Positions 26,775-38,726 of a stretch of DNA of 64,000 bases are shown here, in pieces. The notes beneath the pieces were generated by a model. The model did not search any database. It was not told the origin of the DNA and saw only the letters and a list, made by a program, of their open reading frames with translations. The translations under genes and the position numbers were made by a program. This DNA comes from Rhizobiaceae bacterium (GTDB taxonomy: Bacteria; Pseudomonadota; Alphaproteobacteria; Rhizobiales; Rhizobiaceae): the NCBI GenBank assembly GCA_023953835.1, contig JAMLJB010000001.1, positions 1,736,001 through 1,800,000 on the forward strand. Reading direction: 5' to 3'. Within the stretch, counting starts at the first letter, position 1. Every line of letters begins with the position of its first letter.

Positions 26775-28430
26775 ATGATACGCGTTCTTTTCTTCCTGCT
26801 CCTCATTGGCGCGATAGCGTTCGGTTTCGCATGGCTGGCCGATCGTCCCGGCGATCTCGTCGTGACGTTCGACGGTTACCAATATCAGGTCACGCTCATG
26901 GTGGCGGCTGTCGCCGTGGCCGGTCTCGTTGCTGCTGTGATGCTCGCCTGGTGGGTGGTCAAGGCGATCTGGAACAGCCCCTATACGATCACGCGCTATT
27001 TCAGGGTGCGGCGGCGCGACCGTGGCTATCAGGCGCTTTCGACCGGCATGATCGCGGCAGGTGCGGGGGATGCGCTGCTTGCGCGCCAGAAGAACAAGGA
27101 AGCTTTGAAGCTCATCAGTTCCGATCAGGAACCGCTGATCCACCTGCTGGAGGCGCAGACCCTCGTGCTGGAGGGCAACCACGATGCTGCGCGCGACAAG
27201 TTCGAGCAGATGATCGACGATCCTGAAACGCGACTGCTCGGCCTGCGCGGCCTTTATCTGGAGGCGGAGCGCATGGGAAACCGCGACGCCGCGCGGCACT
27301 ATGCGTCGCGCGCCGCGCAGGTCGCCCCGCAGCTCGGCTGGGCAGCGGAATCGACGATCGAGGAAAAGGCCGAGGAAGGCGATTGGGACGCCGCATTGAA
27401 GCTGCTGGAGGCGCAGAAGGGCGCGCTGAAATCCGACAGGGAAGCGTTCAATCGCCGCCGCGCGGTCCTGCTGACGGCCAATGCGATGGCGAGTTTCGAC
27501 ACCGATCCCGGTGCTGCGCGGGCGGCGGCGCTGGAAGCGAACCGTCTCGCGCCGCACTTCATACCGGCGGCGTTGATTGCGGCCCGGTCGCTTTTCAGGA
27601 GCGATGAGGTCAGGAAGGGCTCGAAAATCCTCGAAGCGGCGTGGCGCAAGCAGCCGCATCCCGAGATCGCAGAGCTTTACGTACATGCGCGCCATGGCGA
27701 TGCGGCGCTGGATCGGCTTGCGCGCGCGCAGCGATTGCGCTCGCTGCACACCAACAATGCCGAAAGCGCGCTCACCGTGTCGCGGGCGGCATTTGCCGCA
27801 CAGGAGTTTGCGCTGGCCCGTGAGGAAGCGCAGGCTTCGATCCGGCTGGAGCCGCGCGAGAGCGCCTATCTGCTGCTGGCGGATATTGAAGAAGCGGACG
27901 GAGGCGATGCGGGCCGCGTGCGTGAATGGCTGGCCCGGGCCGTGCGCGCGCCTCGCGATCCGGCCTGGGTCGCCGATGGAGTGATTTCCGAGCACTGGGC
28001 GCCCCAATCGCCCGTCACCGGCAAGATCGATGCGTTCCAGTGGCGCGTTCCGGTCGAGCGTCTCGGTCCCGCAATCGAGCAGGAAGAGCCCAACGCTCCC
28101 GTGTTGATCGAAGCCGAACCCGAACCTGTGGAGGAAGCCGAGATCGTTGAGGAAGCTCCGGCGGTCATCGACGTCGAAACCGCGACGGAACCCGTCGAGG
28201 CGAATGGGGAAGAAATATCCGCAAGCCCCGCCGAACCGGCGCAGGAAAAGGATGAGATCAAGGACAACAAGCCGGGCGAATCGAAGCCTCTGCGCGCGGC
28301 AAACGACCATCCGCCGCTGCGGGATTTCGCCGGAGAAGAGAAGCGCCCGGAGATTGTGCGCCGCTTGCCCGACGATCCGGGGGTTTCGCCTGAAGAAGAA
28401 AAGGCGAGCGGACGCTTCCGCCTGTTCTGA
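26775..28430 (+). CDS. hemY: HemY-like TPR membrane protein
   Basis: 551 residues. Two N-terminal membrane helices (about 3-20 and 40-62; IRVLFFLLLIGAIAFGFAW, then VAAVAVAGLVAAVMLAWWVV) are followed by TPR-like repeats (100-400) and an acidic, Pro/Glu-rich tail (430-550). Proteobacterial HemY proteins carry this layout and are always near hemCD. Their exact role in heme synthesis is not settled. The tail (EEPNAPVLIEAEPEPVEEAE) is of low complexity and variable. Confidence 0.9.
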   Translation: MIRVLFFLLLIGAIAFGFAWLADRPGDLVVTFDGYQYQVTLMVAAVAVAGLVAAVMLAWWVVKAIWNSPYTITRYFRVRRRDRGYQALSTGMIAAGAGDALLARQKNKEALKLISSDQEPLIHLLEAQTLVLEGNHDAARDKFEQMIDDPETRLLGLRGLYLEAERMGNRDAARHYASRAAQVAPQLGWAAESTIEEKAEEGDWDAALKLLEAQKGALKSDREAFNRRRAVLLTANAMASFDTDPGAARAAALEANRLAPHFIPAALIAARSLFRSDEVRKGSKILEAAWRKQPHPEIAELYVHARHGDAALDRLARAQRLRSLHTNNAESALTVSRAAFAAQEFALAREEAQASIRLEPRESAYLLLADIEEADGGDAGRVREWLARAVRAPRDPAWVADGVISEHWAPQSPVTGKIDAFQWRVPVERLGPAIEQEEPNAPVLIEAEPEPVEEAEIVEEAPAVIDVETATEPVEANGEEISASPAEPAQEKDEIKDNKPGESKPLRAANDHPPLRDFAGEEKRPEIVRRLPDDPGVSPEEEKASGRFRLF

Positions 28431-28437
28431 CGCGTAA

Positions 28438-28461
28438 GGGCGGCTCGATGGCCGCCCGTTT
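28438..28461. terminator. Bidirectional terminator between hemY and fsa
   Basis: GGGCGGC (28438-28444), loop TCGATG, GCCGCCC (28451-28457), followed by GTTTT. It lies between two convergent genes; on the minus strand the hairpin is preceded by the fsa stop region and followed by CTTACGCG, so it is better on the plus strand. Confidence 0.6.
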
Positions 28462-28465
28462 TGCG

Positions 28466-29119
28466 TCAGCCGATCTTCTGGCCGGTCTTTTCCCAATCCG
28501 CGAGGAACTGCTTGAGGCCGTTGTCGGTCAGCGGGTGCTTCACCAGCGATTTCAGCACCGCCGGGGGCGCGGTAACGACATCGGAGCCGATCAGAGCCGC
28601 CTGCTTGATATGGTTCACCGTGCGGGCCGAGGCCGCCAGAATTTCGGTCGGATAGTCATAATTGTCGTAGATCTGGCGGATTTCCGCGATCAGCTCCATG
28701 CCGTCCAGCGCAATGTCGTCCAGTCGACCGATGAAAGGTGAAATGAAACTCGCACCGGCCTTGGCGGCCAGCAAAGCCTGATTCGCCGAGAAGCAAAGCG
28801 TCACATTGACCAGACGCCCCTGGTTACGCAGCGCGCGGCACGCCTTGAGGCCGTCAAGCGTCAGCGGCACCTTGATGCAGACATTGTCGGCGATCTCCGA
28901 CAGAACCGCCGCCTCGCGCATCATGCCGTCATAGTCGGTAGCGACCACTTCCGCCGATACGGGTCCGTCCACGATGTCGCAAATCTGTTTGGTGACCTCG
29001 GCGATGGAGCCGCCCGATTTCAGGATCAGCGACGGATTCGTCGTCACGCCATCCACAAGCCCAAGGTCGTTGAGCTCCTTGATTTCCGTCACATCGGCGG
29101 TGTCCACGAAGAACTTCAT
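28466..29119 (-). CDS. fsa: Fructose-6-phosphate aldolase / transaldolase (TalC type)
   Basis: 217 residues, the short transaldolase subfamily. Lys83 in [12 protein letters not shown] is the Schiff-base residue. Other motifs: [29 protein letters not shown], and [26 protein letters not shown]. Whether it is a transaldolase or fructose-6-phosphate aldolase depends on a Phe/Tyr/Gln position that I did not assign. ATG 29119 is the family start. Confidence 0.92.
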   Translation of the reverse strand: MKFFVDTADVTEIKELNDLGLVDGVTTNPSLILKSGGSIAEVTKQICDIVDGPVSAEVVATDYDGMMREAAVLSEIADNVCIKVPLTLDGLKACRALRNQGRLVNVTLCFSANQALLAAKAGASFISPFIGRLDDIALDGMELIAEIRQIYDNYDYPTEILAASARTVNHIKQAALIGSDVVTAPPAVLKSLVKHPLTDNGLKQFLADWEKTGQKIG

Positions 29120-29198
29120 CTCAATCTCCTGTCGTTTGACGGCCATGCGCATCGTCTCGACTTTGCTCTAGACCAAGTTCGGGGCAAGGTCACGCCCG

Positions 29199-31382
29199 AT
29201 GACATCAGATTCGCGCCTTTCGAAAGTGGTTCCCGTTCTCGTGCCGATGCCGGCGGAGAGGGCCTATTCCTATGCGCTTCCCGACGGCATGGAGGCTCAG
29301 CCCGGCTCCATCGTGCGGGTGCCGCTCGGGCCAAGGCAGGTGGCTGGCATTGTCTGGGACACCGCCGTCGAGCAACTCGATTCCAAGAGGTTGCGGCATG
29401 TGGAGGAAGTTTTCGACTGCCCGCCGATCGATGAAACGACACGGCGTTTCGTTGATTGGGTTTCCGCCTACACGCTGACGCCGCCCGGCCTCGTCGCGCG
29501 GCTGTTGCTGCGTGCGCCCGCCGCATTCGAGCCGGAGCCGTGGACCGAGGGGATACGTCTCACAGATGCCGAGCCGGACCGGCTGACAGACGCGCGCAGG
29601 CGCGTGCTGGCAATAGCGGCGGAGGGGCCGGCGTGGACGCGGTCGGGGCTGGCGCATGCGGCAGGCGTGTCGTCTGCCGTGGTCGACGGGCTCAGGGCGC
29701 AAGGCGTGTTCGAGACGGTGATGATCCCGCCGCGCCCGGTCGTGGCGCTGCCGGACGCAAGCTATGCGCTGCCCGATCTCACGCCCGACCAGATGCGCGC
29801 GGCCGAGGCCCTGCGCGAGGCGGTGGCCAGCGATTCGCCGGGCGTGACGCTGCTCGACGGCGTGACCGGATCGGGCAAGACAGAGGTCTATTTCGAGGCG
29901 GTCGCGGCGGCGCTCGCCAAGGGCAGGCAGGTCCTCATCTTGCTGCCGGAAATTGCGCTGACGCAGGCTTTCCTCGAACGTTTTCAGGACCGGTTCGGCG
30001 CAAAGCCCGCCGAATGGCATTCCGATCTCGCGCCGCGCATGCGCGAGCGGGTCTGGCGGCAGGTGGTCGAGGGAAATGTCCGGGTCGTCGCGGGGGCGCG
30101 CTCGGCGCTGTTCCTGCCGTTCAAGGAACTCGGCCTCATCGTCGTGGATGAAGAGCACGACCCCGCCTACAAGCAGGAAGACCGGGTCTTCTACAATGCG
30201 CGCGACATGGCCGTCGTGCGGGGCCATCTCGGACGCTTTCCGGTGGTGCTTGCGTCAGCGACGCCCTCCGTGGAAAGCAAGGTGAACGCAAGGCAGGGCC
30301 GCTACAATTATATCGCCCTGAAGGGACGCTATGCGGACGCTGCGCTTCCCGAGTTGAAGGCCATCGACATGCGGCGTTCACCGCCCGCGCGGGGCGGGTT
30401 CCTGTCACCCGCCCTGCTGCTGCCGGTTCGGGAGACGTTGGAACGGGGCGAGCAGGCGCTGCTGTTCCTCAACCGGCGTGGCTATGCCCCACTCACGCTT
30501 TGCCGCGTATGTGGACATCGGTTCCAGTGCCCGGATTGTTCGGCCTGGCTGGTCGAGCACAGGTTTCGCGGGCAGCTTGTATGCCACCATTGCGGGCACA
30601 GCGAGAAGCGCCCGGATGCCTGTCCCGAATGCGGAACCGTCGATCATCTGGCGGCCTGCGGTCCGGGTGTCGAGCGCATTGCCGAGGAGGTTGTCGCCCA
30701 TTTTCCGGATGCGCGCACGATCGTACTGTCCTCCGATCTGCTCGGCGGCACGAAGCGCCTGCGGCTGGAACTCGAAGCAATCGCAGACGGCGACGTGGAT
30801 ATCGTCATCGGCACGCAACTCGTCGCGAAGGGCCACCATTTCCCGAACATGACGCTGGTCGGCATCGTCGATGCGGATCTCGGCCTTGCCAATGGCGATC
30901 CGCGCGCCGCCGAGCGAACGTTTCAGCTTCTGAGCCAGGTGACGGGCCGGGCAGGGCGAACGGGCAAGAAAAGCCGGGGCCTCATCCAGACCTACCAGCC
31001 CGACCACCCCGTCATGCGGGCGATTGTGTCGGGCGACAGCGAGGCGTTCTATGCGCGCGAAATCGCTGAACGGGAGCGCGCCGCCCTGCCGCCCTTCGGT
31101 CGGCTCGCTGCGGTCATCGTCAGCGCCGACAATCGCGCCGATGCGGAAGCCCATGCGAGAGGCTTGCGCCGCGCCGCGCCCGATTCGGACGACATCCATG
31201 TGCTGGGGCCGGCGGAAGCGCCGCTGGCGCTGGTTGCCGGGCGTCATCGATTCCGGCTGCTCTTTCACGGCGCGCGACGCGCCGACATGCAGTCCTACCT
31301 GCGGGCAACGCTCTTGTCGGGTCCGAAGCTGCGCGGTTCGGTGCGCATTCAGGTGGACATAGACCCCCAGAGCTTTCTGTGA
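29199..31382 (+). CDS. priA: Primosomal protein N' (replication-restart helicase PriA)
   Basis: 727 residues. It restarts stalled forks by loading DnaB. The N-terminal 3'-DNA-binding domain (VLVPMPAERAYSYALPDG) is followed by Walker A GVTGSGKT (221-228), Walker B VVDEEHD, and the zinc-binding cysteines in CRVCGHRFQCPDC and CHHCGH...CPECG that are unique to PriA. The helicase C region has GTQLVAKGHHFPNMTLVG. Length and layout are standard. Confidence 0.97.
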   Translation: MTSDSRLSKVVPVLVPMPAERAYSYALPDGMEAQPGSIVRVPLGPRQVAGIVWDTAVEQLDSKRLRHVEEVFDCPPIDETTRRFVDWVSAYTLTPPGLVARLLLRAPAAFEPEPWTEGIRLTDAEPDRLTDARRRVLAIAAEGPAWTRSGLAHAAGVSSAVVDGLRAQGVFETVMIPPRPVVALPDASYALPDLTPDQMRAAEALREAVASDSPGVTLLDGVTGSGKTEVYFEAVAAALAKGRQVLILLPEIALTQAFLERFQDRFGAKPAEWHSDLAPRMRERVWRQVVEGNVRVVAGARSALFLPFKELGLIVVDEEHDPAYKQEDRVFYNARDMAVVRGHLGRFPVVLASATPSVESKVNARQGRYNYIALKGRYADAALPELKAIDMRRSPPARGGFLSPALLLPVRETLERGEQALLFLNRRGYAPLTLCRVCGHRFQCPDCSAWLVEHRFRGQLVCHHCGHSEKRPDACPECGTVDHLAACGPGVERIAEEVVAHFPDARTIVLSSDLLGGTKRLRLELEAIADGDVDIVIGTQLVAKGHHFPNMTLVGIVDADLGLANGDPRAAERTFQLLSQVTGRAGRTGKKSRGLIQTYQPDHPVMRAIVSGDSEAFYAREIAERERAALPPFGRLAAVIVSADNRADAEAHARGLRRAAPDSDDIHVLGPAEAPLALVAGRHRFRLLFHGARRADMQSYLRATLLSGPKLRGSVRIQVDIDPQSFL

Positions 31383-31457
31383 AGCCACCGCAAAAGCGCC
31401 GCAAAGAGCTTGATATTAGCGCCGTTTAATATATTAGCAACCAGGGGGCATTCGGGT

Positions 31458-32063
31458 ATGGGGCAGCAGCCGGTCGATCAGAAAATCAGGATACGACTCC
31501 TGCAGACTGGGGCGCTGCTGGCGTTTGCATTCTCGTTTCTGGTGAATCCCGGCTTTGCGCGCGATGGCAGCGAGATCATCGAAGTCGTCAGTCTCCTTAT
31601 GGTGCTAGGCTGCATTGCGGGGCGCTTGTGGAGCATTCTCTACATCGGCGCGAAGAAGAATCGGGAACTGATCACCACAGGCCCATATTCCATGAGCCGC
31701 AATCCGCTCTATTTCTTTTCCGTTCTCGGAGTGACGGGGGTGGGGCTGTTTGTGGGGTCGCTTGTGCTGGCGCTTGGCCTTGGGCTGGCCGCCTATCTCG
31801 CGCTTGTCGCGACCGCCGAGAAGGAAGCGAAGCATCTCGAAACGCTCTTCGGCGCGCAGTTTCGCGACTATGCCCGGGTGACGCCGCTTTTCTGGCCCAA
31901 GCCGTCGCTCTACCGGGAAAGCGGAGAGGTCGCATTCTCACCTGATGCGCTCAGGCGCACCTTTCTGGACGGCCTGCTTTTTCTGGCCGCCCTTCCCGTC
32001 ATCGAACTTGCCGAATTCCTGAAGGAGCAGGGATACCTGCCCGTGCTTTTCACGCTTCCCTGA
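31458..32063 (+). CDS. Isoprenylcysteine methyltransferase-like membrane protein
   Basis: 201 residues with about four membrane helices and the ICMT/PEMT signature GPYSMSRNPLYFFSVLG, a downstream glutamate in EKEAKHLETLFGAQFRDYARV and FWPK. This fold binds S-adenosylmethionine and methylates small hydrophobic acceptors, but bacterial members have no established substrate. I chose ATG 31458, which has GGGGG upstream, over a TTG at 31410. It follows priA by 75 bases. Confidence 0.75.
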   Translation: MGQQPVDQKIRIRLLQTGALLAFAFSFLVNPGFARDGSEIIEVVSLLMVLGCIAGRLWSILYIGAKKNRELITTGPYSMSRNPLYFFSVLGVTGVGLFVGSLVLALGLGLAAYLALVATAEKEAKHLETLFGAQFRDYARVTPLFWPKPSLYRESGEVAFSPDALRRTFLDGLLFLAALPVIELAEFLKEQGYLPVLFTLP

Positions 32064-32164
32064 TTTTGCTTTTTCGAGCAATCGCCGCGCCTGTCCGCCC
32101 CTATGGCGGCTTGACTTGATTTTGCTGTATCATTCAATGCGCGAATTGCACCTTGGGGATATTC

Positions 32165-32560
32165 ATGGACTTTTCCTTTCCCTGGCCGACCACCAATGCG
32201 GAGTGGGTCGCCTTCGGCATCGCCTCGTTCACTGCACTCATCGGCCTCCTGCTTCTCTTTGCGCCCGGCCTGTCCATGCGGGTCATGAGGCTGAGGACCA
32301 GCGAGGGGCATCCCGAGGCGCAGGCGGAGATAAGGGGCCGCATGGCGGGCTTCTATCTCGGGCTGCCGCTATGCTGTCTGCTGCTTGGGCAGCCGCTGCT
32401 CTACCTGGCTCTCGGCTTTAGCTGGCTACTCACCGCGTTCGGTCGCTTGATCTCCATGCTTTCGGACGCCGGATTGACGCTTGCTAACTTTGCCTGGCTG
32501 CTGCTCGAACTGGCGCTGGCAGCCGCGTCGCTGGCCTTTGCGCTCGGCTGGCTCGCCTGA
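32165..32560 (+). CDS. Small four-helix membrane protein of a Rhizobiales family
   Basis: 131 residues, mostly hydrophobic, with about four membrane segments. FSFPWPTTNAEWVAFGIASF at the start, RLRTSEGHPEAQAEIRGRMA in a cytoplasmic loop and FSWLLTAFGRLISMLSD are visible. From memory it resembles a small family that database curators label as a phage-infection protein of Agrobacterium-type bacteria; I cannot verify this. The ATG at 32165 with GGGGA upstream is preferred over a TTG at 32153. It is 101 bases from the previous gene and 249 bases from atpH. Confidence 0.7.
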   Translation: MDFSFPWPTTNAEWVAFGIASFTALIGLLLLFAPGLSMRVMRLRTSEGHPEAQAEIRGRMAGFYLGLPLCCLLLGQPLLYLALGFSWLLTAFGRLISMLSDAGLTLANFAWLLLELALAAASLAFALGWLA

Positions 32561-32809
32561 GTCGCGGCAGGGGTTGCGAAGGCGGGAGCGAGGTGCGACA
32601 AATCAGTTGAAATGAGCACGTTCGCCTGTGTTGCAGCCTTGAAAAGCCTGTGCTAGACGGCAAGCGGTTTTCGCCGGGGGACTACGGCGCATCAAAGGCG
32701 TTTTGTCTCCCCAAAGGCACCAAGATCGTAATTAGGTCAAAGATTTAGCCCGAGTTCAGAGCTCTCAGCCAAAAATCTTCGGCCTGTCAGACAAGAGAAT
32801 TGACGGACC
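32561..32809 (+). other. Spacer holding the atp operon promoter region
   Basis: No gene is visible in these 249 bases. The most promoter-like element is TTGCAG, 17 bases, TAGACG around 32630-32658, which is a weak match. An AT-richer leader (TCGTAATTAGGTCAAAGATTTAG) follows. The sequence may also contain the operon's leader. Confidence 0.3.
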
Positions 32810-33370
32810 GTGGCATCGACATCTTCGCCCATTTCCGCCGTTGCAGAGCGCTATGCACGCTCCCTTTTCGATCTGGCGTCCGAATCCAAGGCGGTCGCAA
32901 AGGTCGAAGGCGAGCTTGCTTCCTTCGAAAAAATGCTCGCTTCCAGCCCGGATCTCGACCGGCTGATAAAAAGCCCGGTGTTTTCCGCCGATGAACAGTT
33001 CAAGGCCATCGGCGCGGTCGCCGACAAAGCGAAGATCGGCGGTCTGACCGGCAATTTCCTGCGTGTGGTCGCCAGGAACCGCCGCCTGTTCGCCATTCCC
33101 GGCATGATCGCTGCCTACAGGCGCATCGCCGCCGAGGCGCGCGGCGAGATTTCAGCCGATGTCACATCCGCGCATGCGCTGACCGCCGCGCAGGAGAATG
33201 AACTCAAGGCCGCGCTCAAGGGCGTTGCCGGCAAGGATGTTTCGATCAACGTTACCGTCGATCCGTCCCTGTTGGGCGGGCTCATCGTGAAGATGGGATC
33301 GCGCCAGATCGACACGTCACTTCAAACCAAACTCAATTCGCTCAAGCTTGCACTGAAAGAGGTCGGCTGA
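32810..33370 (+). CDS. atpH: ATP synthase delta subunit
   Basis: 186 residues from a GTG start. OSCP/delta joins F1 to the peripheral stalk. N-terminal [16 protein letters not shown] and the C-terminal [22 protein letters not shown] are family signatures. The stop overlaps the atpA start by one base, coupling translation. First gene of atpHAGDC; the Fo genes (atpBEF) are elsewhere, as usual in Rhizobiales. Confidence 0.96.
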   Translation: MASTSSPISAVAERYARSLFDLASESKAVAKVEGELASFEKMLASSPDLDRLIKSPVFSADEQFKAIGAVADKAKIGGLTGNFLRVVARNRRLFAIPGMIAAYRRIAAEARGEISADVTSAHALTAAQENELKAALKGVAGKDVSINVTVDPSLLGGLIVKMGSRQIDTSLQTKLNSLKLALKEVG

Positions 33371-34899
33371 TGGACATCCGCGCCGCGGAAATTTCCGCAA
33401 TCCTTAAGGACCAGATCAAGAATTTCGGCCGCGAGGCCCAGGTTACGGAAGTTGGACAGGTCCTCTCCGTCGGTGACGGTATCGCCCGCGTCTATGGCCT
33501 CGACAATGTCCAGGCGGGCGAGATGGTCGAATTCCCGGGCGGCATCCGCGGCATGGCGCTCAACCTCGAGGCCGACAATGTCGGTGTGGTTATCTTCGGC
33601 GCCGACCGCGACATCAAGGAAGGCGACACGGTCAAGCGCACCGGCGCGATCGTGGACGTCCCGGTCGGCCCGGCCCTGCTGGGCCGCGTCGTCGACGCGC
33701 TCGGCAACCCTATCGACGGCAAGGGTCCGATCAAGGCCACCGAGCGTCGCCGCGTGGACGTCAAGGCTCCCGGCATCATTCCCCGCAAGTCGGTGCATGA
33801 GCCGATGTCGACCGGCCTCAAGGCCATCGACGCGTTGATCCCGGTGGGTCGCGGCCAGCGCGAGCTGGTCATCGGTGATCGTCAGACCGGCAAGACCGCC
33901 ATCATCCTCGACACGATCCTCAACCAGAAATCCATCCACGAGAGCGGCCCCGAATCGGAAAAGCTCTATTGCGTCTATGTCGCCGTCGGCCAGAAGCGTT
34001 CGACTGTCGCGCAGTTCGTGAAAGTGCTCGAGGAGCGCGGCGCGCTCGAATATTCGATCATCGTCGCGGCGACCGCTTCCGATCCGGCACCGATGCAGTT
34101 CCTTGCGCCGTTTGCGGGCTGCACCATGGGCGAATACTTCCGCGACAACGGAATGCATGCGCTGATCGGCTATGACGACCTGTCGAAGCAGGCGGTCGCC
34201 TATCGCCAGATGTCGCTGCTGCTGCGCCGCCCGCCGGGCCGCGAAGCCTATCCGGGCGACGTTTTCTATCTTCACTCCCGGCTTCTGGAACGCGCTGCGA
34301 AGCTCAATGACGACAATGGCGCCGGTTCGCTCACCGCGCTGCCGGTCATCGAGACGCAGGCCAACGACGTTTCCGCCTACATCCCGACCAACGTGATCTC
34401 GATCACCGATGGCCAGATCTTCCTCGAAACCAACCTGTTCTTCCAGGGCATCCGCCCTGCTGTGAACGTCGGCCTCTCGGTGTCCCGCGTCGGTTCGGCC
34501 GCGCAGATCAAGGCGATGAAGCAGGTTGCCGGATCGATCAAGGGCGAGCTGGCGCAATACCGCGAAATGGCGGCGTTCGCACAGTTCGGCTCCGATCTCG
34601 ACGCGGCGACGCAGCGCCTGCTCAATCGTGGCGCGCGCCTGACCGAACTGCTGAAGCAGCCGCAGTTCTCGCCGCTCAAGACGGAAGAGCAGGTCGCGGT
34701 GATCTTCGCGGGCGTGAACGGCTATCTCGACAAGCTGTCGGTTTCCGATGTCAGCAAGTTCGAGCAGGGCCTGCTGGCGCATATGCGTGGGCCGGGCAAG
34801 GCCGTTCTCGAAGGCATCCGCAAGGAAAAGGCGCTTTCGGACAGCCTGCGCGACCAGCTCAAGGCCGAGATCGACGCCTACGCCAAGACCTTTGCATAA
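33370..34899 (+). CDS. atpA: ATP synthase alpha subunit
   Basis: 509 residues. The non-catalytic nucleotide-binding subunit of F1. P-loop GDRQTGKT is at 169-176; the family signature [17 protein letters not shown] is complete. [19 protein letters not shown] is the usual N-terminus that binds delta. The gene is transcribed with atpH and atpG. Confidence 0.98.
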   Translation: MDIRAAEISAILKDQIKNFGREAQVTEVGQVLSVGDGIARVYGLDNVQAGEMVEFPGGIRGMALNLEADNVGVVIFGADRDIKEGDTVKRTGAIVDVPVGPALLGRVVDALGNPIDGKGPIKATERRRVDVKAPGIIPRKSVHEPMSTGLKAIDALIPVGRGQRELVIGDRQTGKTAIILDTILNQKSIHESGPESEKLYCVYVAVGQKRSTVAQFVKVLEERGALEYSIIVAATASDPAPMQFLAPFAGCTMGEYFRDNGMHALIGYDDLSKQAVAYRQMSLLLRRPPGREAYPGDVFYLHSRLLERAAKLNDDNGAGSLTALPVIETQANDVSAYIPTNVISITDGQIFLETNLFFQGIRPAVNVGLSVSRVGSAAQIKAMKQVAGSIKGELAQYREMAAFAQFGSDLDAATQRLLNRGARLTELLKQPQFSPLKTEEQVAVIFAGVNGYLDKLSVSDVSKFEQGLLAHMRGPGKAVLEGIRKEKALSDSLRDQLKAEIDAYAKTFA

Positions 34900-34926
34900 G
34901 AGCGAAGACGGACCGGACCTGACGAC

Positions 34927-35802
34927 ATGGCTTCGCTGAAAGACCTTCGCAACCGCATCGCCTCGGTCAAGGCGACGCAGAAAATCACCAAGGCGATGCA
35001 GATGGTCGCTGCGGCGAAGCTGCGCCGTGCGCAGGAGGCCGCCGAAGCGGCGCGCCCCTATTCGCAGCGCATGGGGGCGGTGCTGGCCAATATCTCCGCC
35101 GCCGTCGGCGGTGGAGGCGAAGCGCCCGCCCTGATGACCGGAACGGGCAAGGACGACACGCATCTTCTGGTCGTCTGCACGGCGGAACGCGGATTGTGCG
35201 GCGGGTTCAACTCGCAGATCGCTCGTCTGGCACGTGATACGGTGCGCAAGCTCCAGAACAACGGCAAGACGGTAAAGATCATCACCGTTGGCAAGAAGGG
35301 CTACGACATATTGCGTCGTGACTTCAGCAACCTGATCATCGATCGCATTGAACTGCGCGACGTGAAGCAGATCGGCTTCGTCAACGCGCAGGCTATTGCC
35401 GACAAGGTTATTTCGCTCTTCAACGAAGGCGGCTTCGACGTCTGCACCTTGATCTATTCCGAATTCAAGTCGGTCATCTCGCAGATTCCGACCGCGCAAC
35501 AGATCATTCCGGCTGCGGCGACGGCAGCTGCCGGGACCGATGCGGGCGCGGTCTATGAATATGAGCCGGAGCCAGGCGAAATTCTCGCAGACCTCATCCC
35601 GAGGAATATCGCGGTGCAGATCTTCCGCGCATTGCTTGAGAATGCAGCGGGCGAGATGGGCGCGAAGATGAGCGCCATGGACAATGCGACGCGCAACGCA
35701 GGCGAGATGATCAACAAGCTTTCGATCACCTACAACCGCCAGCGTCAGGCGCAGATCACCAAGGAACTTATCGAGATCATTTCGGGCGCCGAGGCGCTCT
35801 AG
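34927..35802 (+). CDS. atpG: ATP synthase gamma subunit
   Basis: 291 residues. Central rotor shaft. The N-terminal helix [20 protein letters not shown] and the C-terminal helix [25 protein letters not shown] form the coiled coil. LCGGFNSQI is conserved. It lies 27 bases after atpA and 59 before atpD. Confidence 0.97.
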   Translation: MASLKDLRNRIASVKATQKITKAMQMVAAAKLRRAQEAAEAARPYSQRMGAVLANISAAVGGGGEAPALMTGTGKDDTHLLVVCTAERGLCGGFNSQIARLARDTVRKLQNNGKTVKIITVGKKGYDILRRDFSNLIIDRIELRDVKQIGFVNAQAIADKVISLFNEGGFDVCTLIYSEFKSVISQIPTAQQIIPAAATAAAGTDAGAVYEYEPEPGEILADLIPRNIAVQIFRALLENAAGEMGAKMSAMDNATRNAGEMINKLSITYNRQRQAQITKELIEIISGAEAL

Positions 35803-35816
35803 CTCGACCTGCCTGA

Positions 35817-37466
<1,650 letters not shown>

Positions 37467-37555
37467 GACAAGGGTTGAGGGCGCGGCATCCAAGCCTCGC
37501 CCTCTCCACGCAGACGAGAATTGCGGCGCAAGCTGCGCTGGACAAACGGTGACAC

Positions 37556-37960
37556 ATGGCTGAAGCGTTCAAATTCGAACTGGTTTCTCCCGAGCGGCTG
37601 CTCGTTTCGGAGTCGGTCGAATCGGTGGTCATTCCTGGCACCGAGGGCGAAATGACCATCATGGCCAACCATGCGCCGGTCATGACTACCATCAAGCCCG
37701 GCGTCGTGACGGTGAAGCCCGCGTCAGGTGCGGAACAGCGCTTCGTGGTGTTCGGCGGCTTTGCGGACATTCTTCCCACGGGTTGCACGCTGCTCGCTGA
37801 GGAGGCAATCGCCGTGGCGGACATCAACCGTGACGATCTTTCGCGCCGTATCCAGGAAGCGAGGGAAGACGTGTCCGACGCAAAGTCCGACGTCGCGCGC
37901 GCCAAGGCCCAGGAATATCTGGATCACCTCTCGACGCTGCAGGGTGCTATCGCGGCGTAG
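37556..37960 (+). CDS. atpC: ATP synthase epsilon subunit
   Basis: 134 residues. Regulatory/rotor subunit with an N-terminal beta sandwich (FKFELVSPERLLVSESVESVV; GFADILPTGCTLLAEEA) and a C-terminal helical hairpin. Last gene of the F1 operon, followed by a terminator. Confidence 0.96.
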   Translation: MAEAFKFELVSPERLLVSESVESVVIPGTEGEMTIMANHAPVMTTIKPGVVTVKPASGAEQRFVVFGGFADILPTGCTLLAEEAIAVADINRDDLSRRIQEAREDVSDAKSDVARAKAQEYLDHLSTLQGAIAA

Positions 37961-38000
37961 ATTAAATTGAACCGCGTGGAATAGACCGCGTAGGAAGCAA

Positions 38001-38024
38001 GCCGGGGACGACCCCGGCTTTTTT
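38001..38024 (+). terminator. Intrinsic terminator of the atp operon
   Basis: GCCGGGG (38001-38007), loop ACGA, CCCCGGC (38012-38018), then TTTTTT. It is canonical and lies 41 bases after atpC, ahead of the convergent LysE-type gene. Confidence 0.92.
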
Positions 38025-38044
38025 GTGTGACATCGAACGGAAGT

Positions 38045-38659
38045 TCAGCTCCGCGTGGCGATCGCCGCCGCCGCCCCTGCCATCGTGCCTGCGCTGATGC
38101 GGTTCGCCATGCGCATCGCGGAGGGACTTCTGAGCAGCTTGCGTGCCTGCGCCGCCGCCAGTGCCCAGCCCAGATCGATCACCGCGAGCACGATAAACAT
38201 GGTCAAGGTAAGCTCGACCCAGCCGACCATGGTCACAGATCCGAGATCGATGATCGTGGGCAGGAGCGCGAGATAGAACAGCATGATTTTCGGGTTGCCG
38301 AGCGTTACCGCGATACCTGTTGCGAACAGCTTCAGGCCAGAACCCTTTTGCGGGAGCGCCCCTTCGACAGCATCAGCAGGCGCGTTCCACATCTTCCAGG
38401 CCAGGAAAAGGAGATAGGCGACGCCGATCCATTTCAACACCAGGAATGCCTCATGAAAGGTCTGCGCCACCACCGCAAGACCGAACACGGCGAGCGACAG
38501 CCAGATCGCTTCGCCGATCCACATGGCGAGCATGAAGGGCAATGCGTCGCGCATACCGCGCGAAATGACCCGCGCGACGAGTGCGGCAACCGACGGACCG
38601 GGCGAGCCGGCGGCGACGAAAAGCGCCAGCGCGAAAATCAGCAGTGATGAGAACGACAT
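38045..38659 (-). CDS. LysE/RhtB-family amino acid exporter
   Basis: 204 residues with six membrane segments. The N-terminal motif AAGSPGPSVAALVARVISRG is the LysE hallmark (family GPxxxxV). GNPKIMLFYLALLPTII is the second conserved patch. The substrate (basic amino acid, homoserine, threonine or other) cannot be read. ATG 38659 has an AGGAGG-like site upstream; the longer frame is not family-like. Confidence 0.88.
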   Translation of the reverse strand: MSFSSLLIFALALFVAAGSPGPSVAALVARVISRGMRDALPFMLAMWIGEAIWLSLAVFGLAVVAQTFHEAFLVLKWIGVAYLLFLAWKMWNAPADAVEGALPQKGSGLKLFATGIAVTLGNPKIMLFYLALLPTIIDLGSVTMVGWVELTLTMFIVLAVIDLGWALAAAQARKLLRSPSAMRMANRISAGTMAGAAAAIATRS

Positions 38660-38726
38660 GCGGAGCCTCCTGAACCATCTTAGGTTCAGGAAATCACGTC
38701 CGCAAGCAAGGGACCATGCGCTGACT

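Noticed and set aside
26259..28496. A 745-codon minus-strand frame opposite the mitofilin and hemY genes
   Set aside because: Antisense to two supported plus-strand genes and without recognisable domains or a ribosome site.
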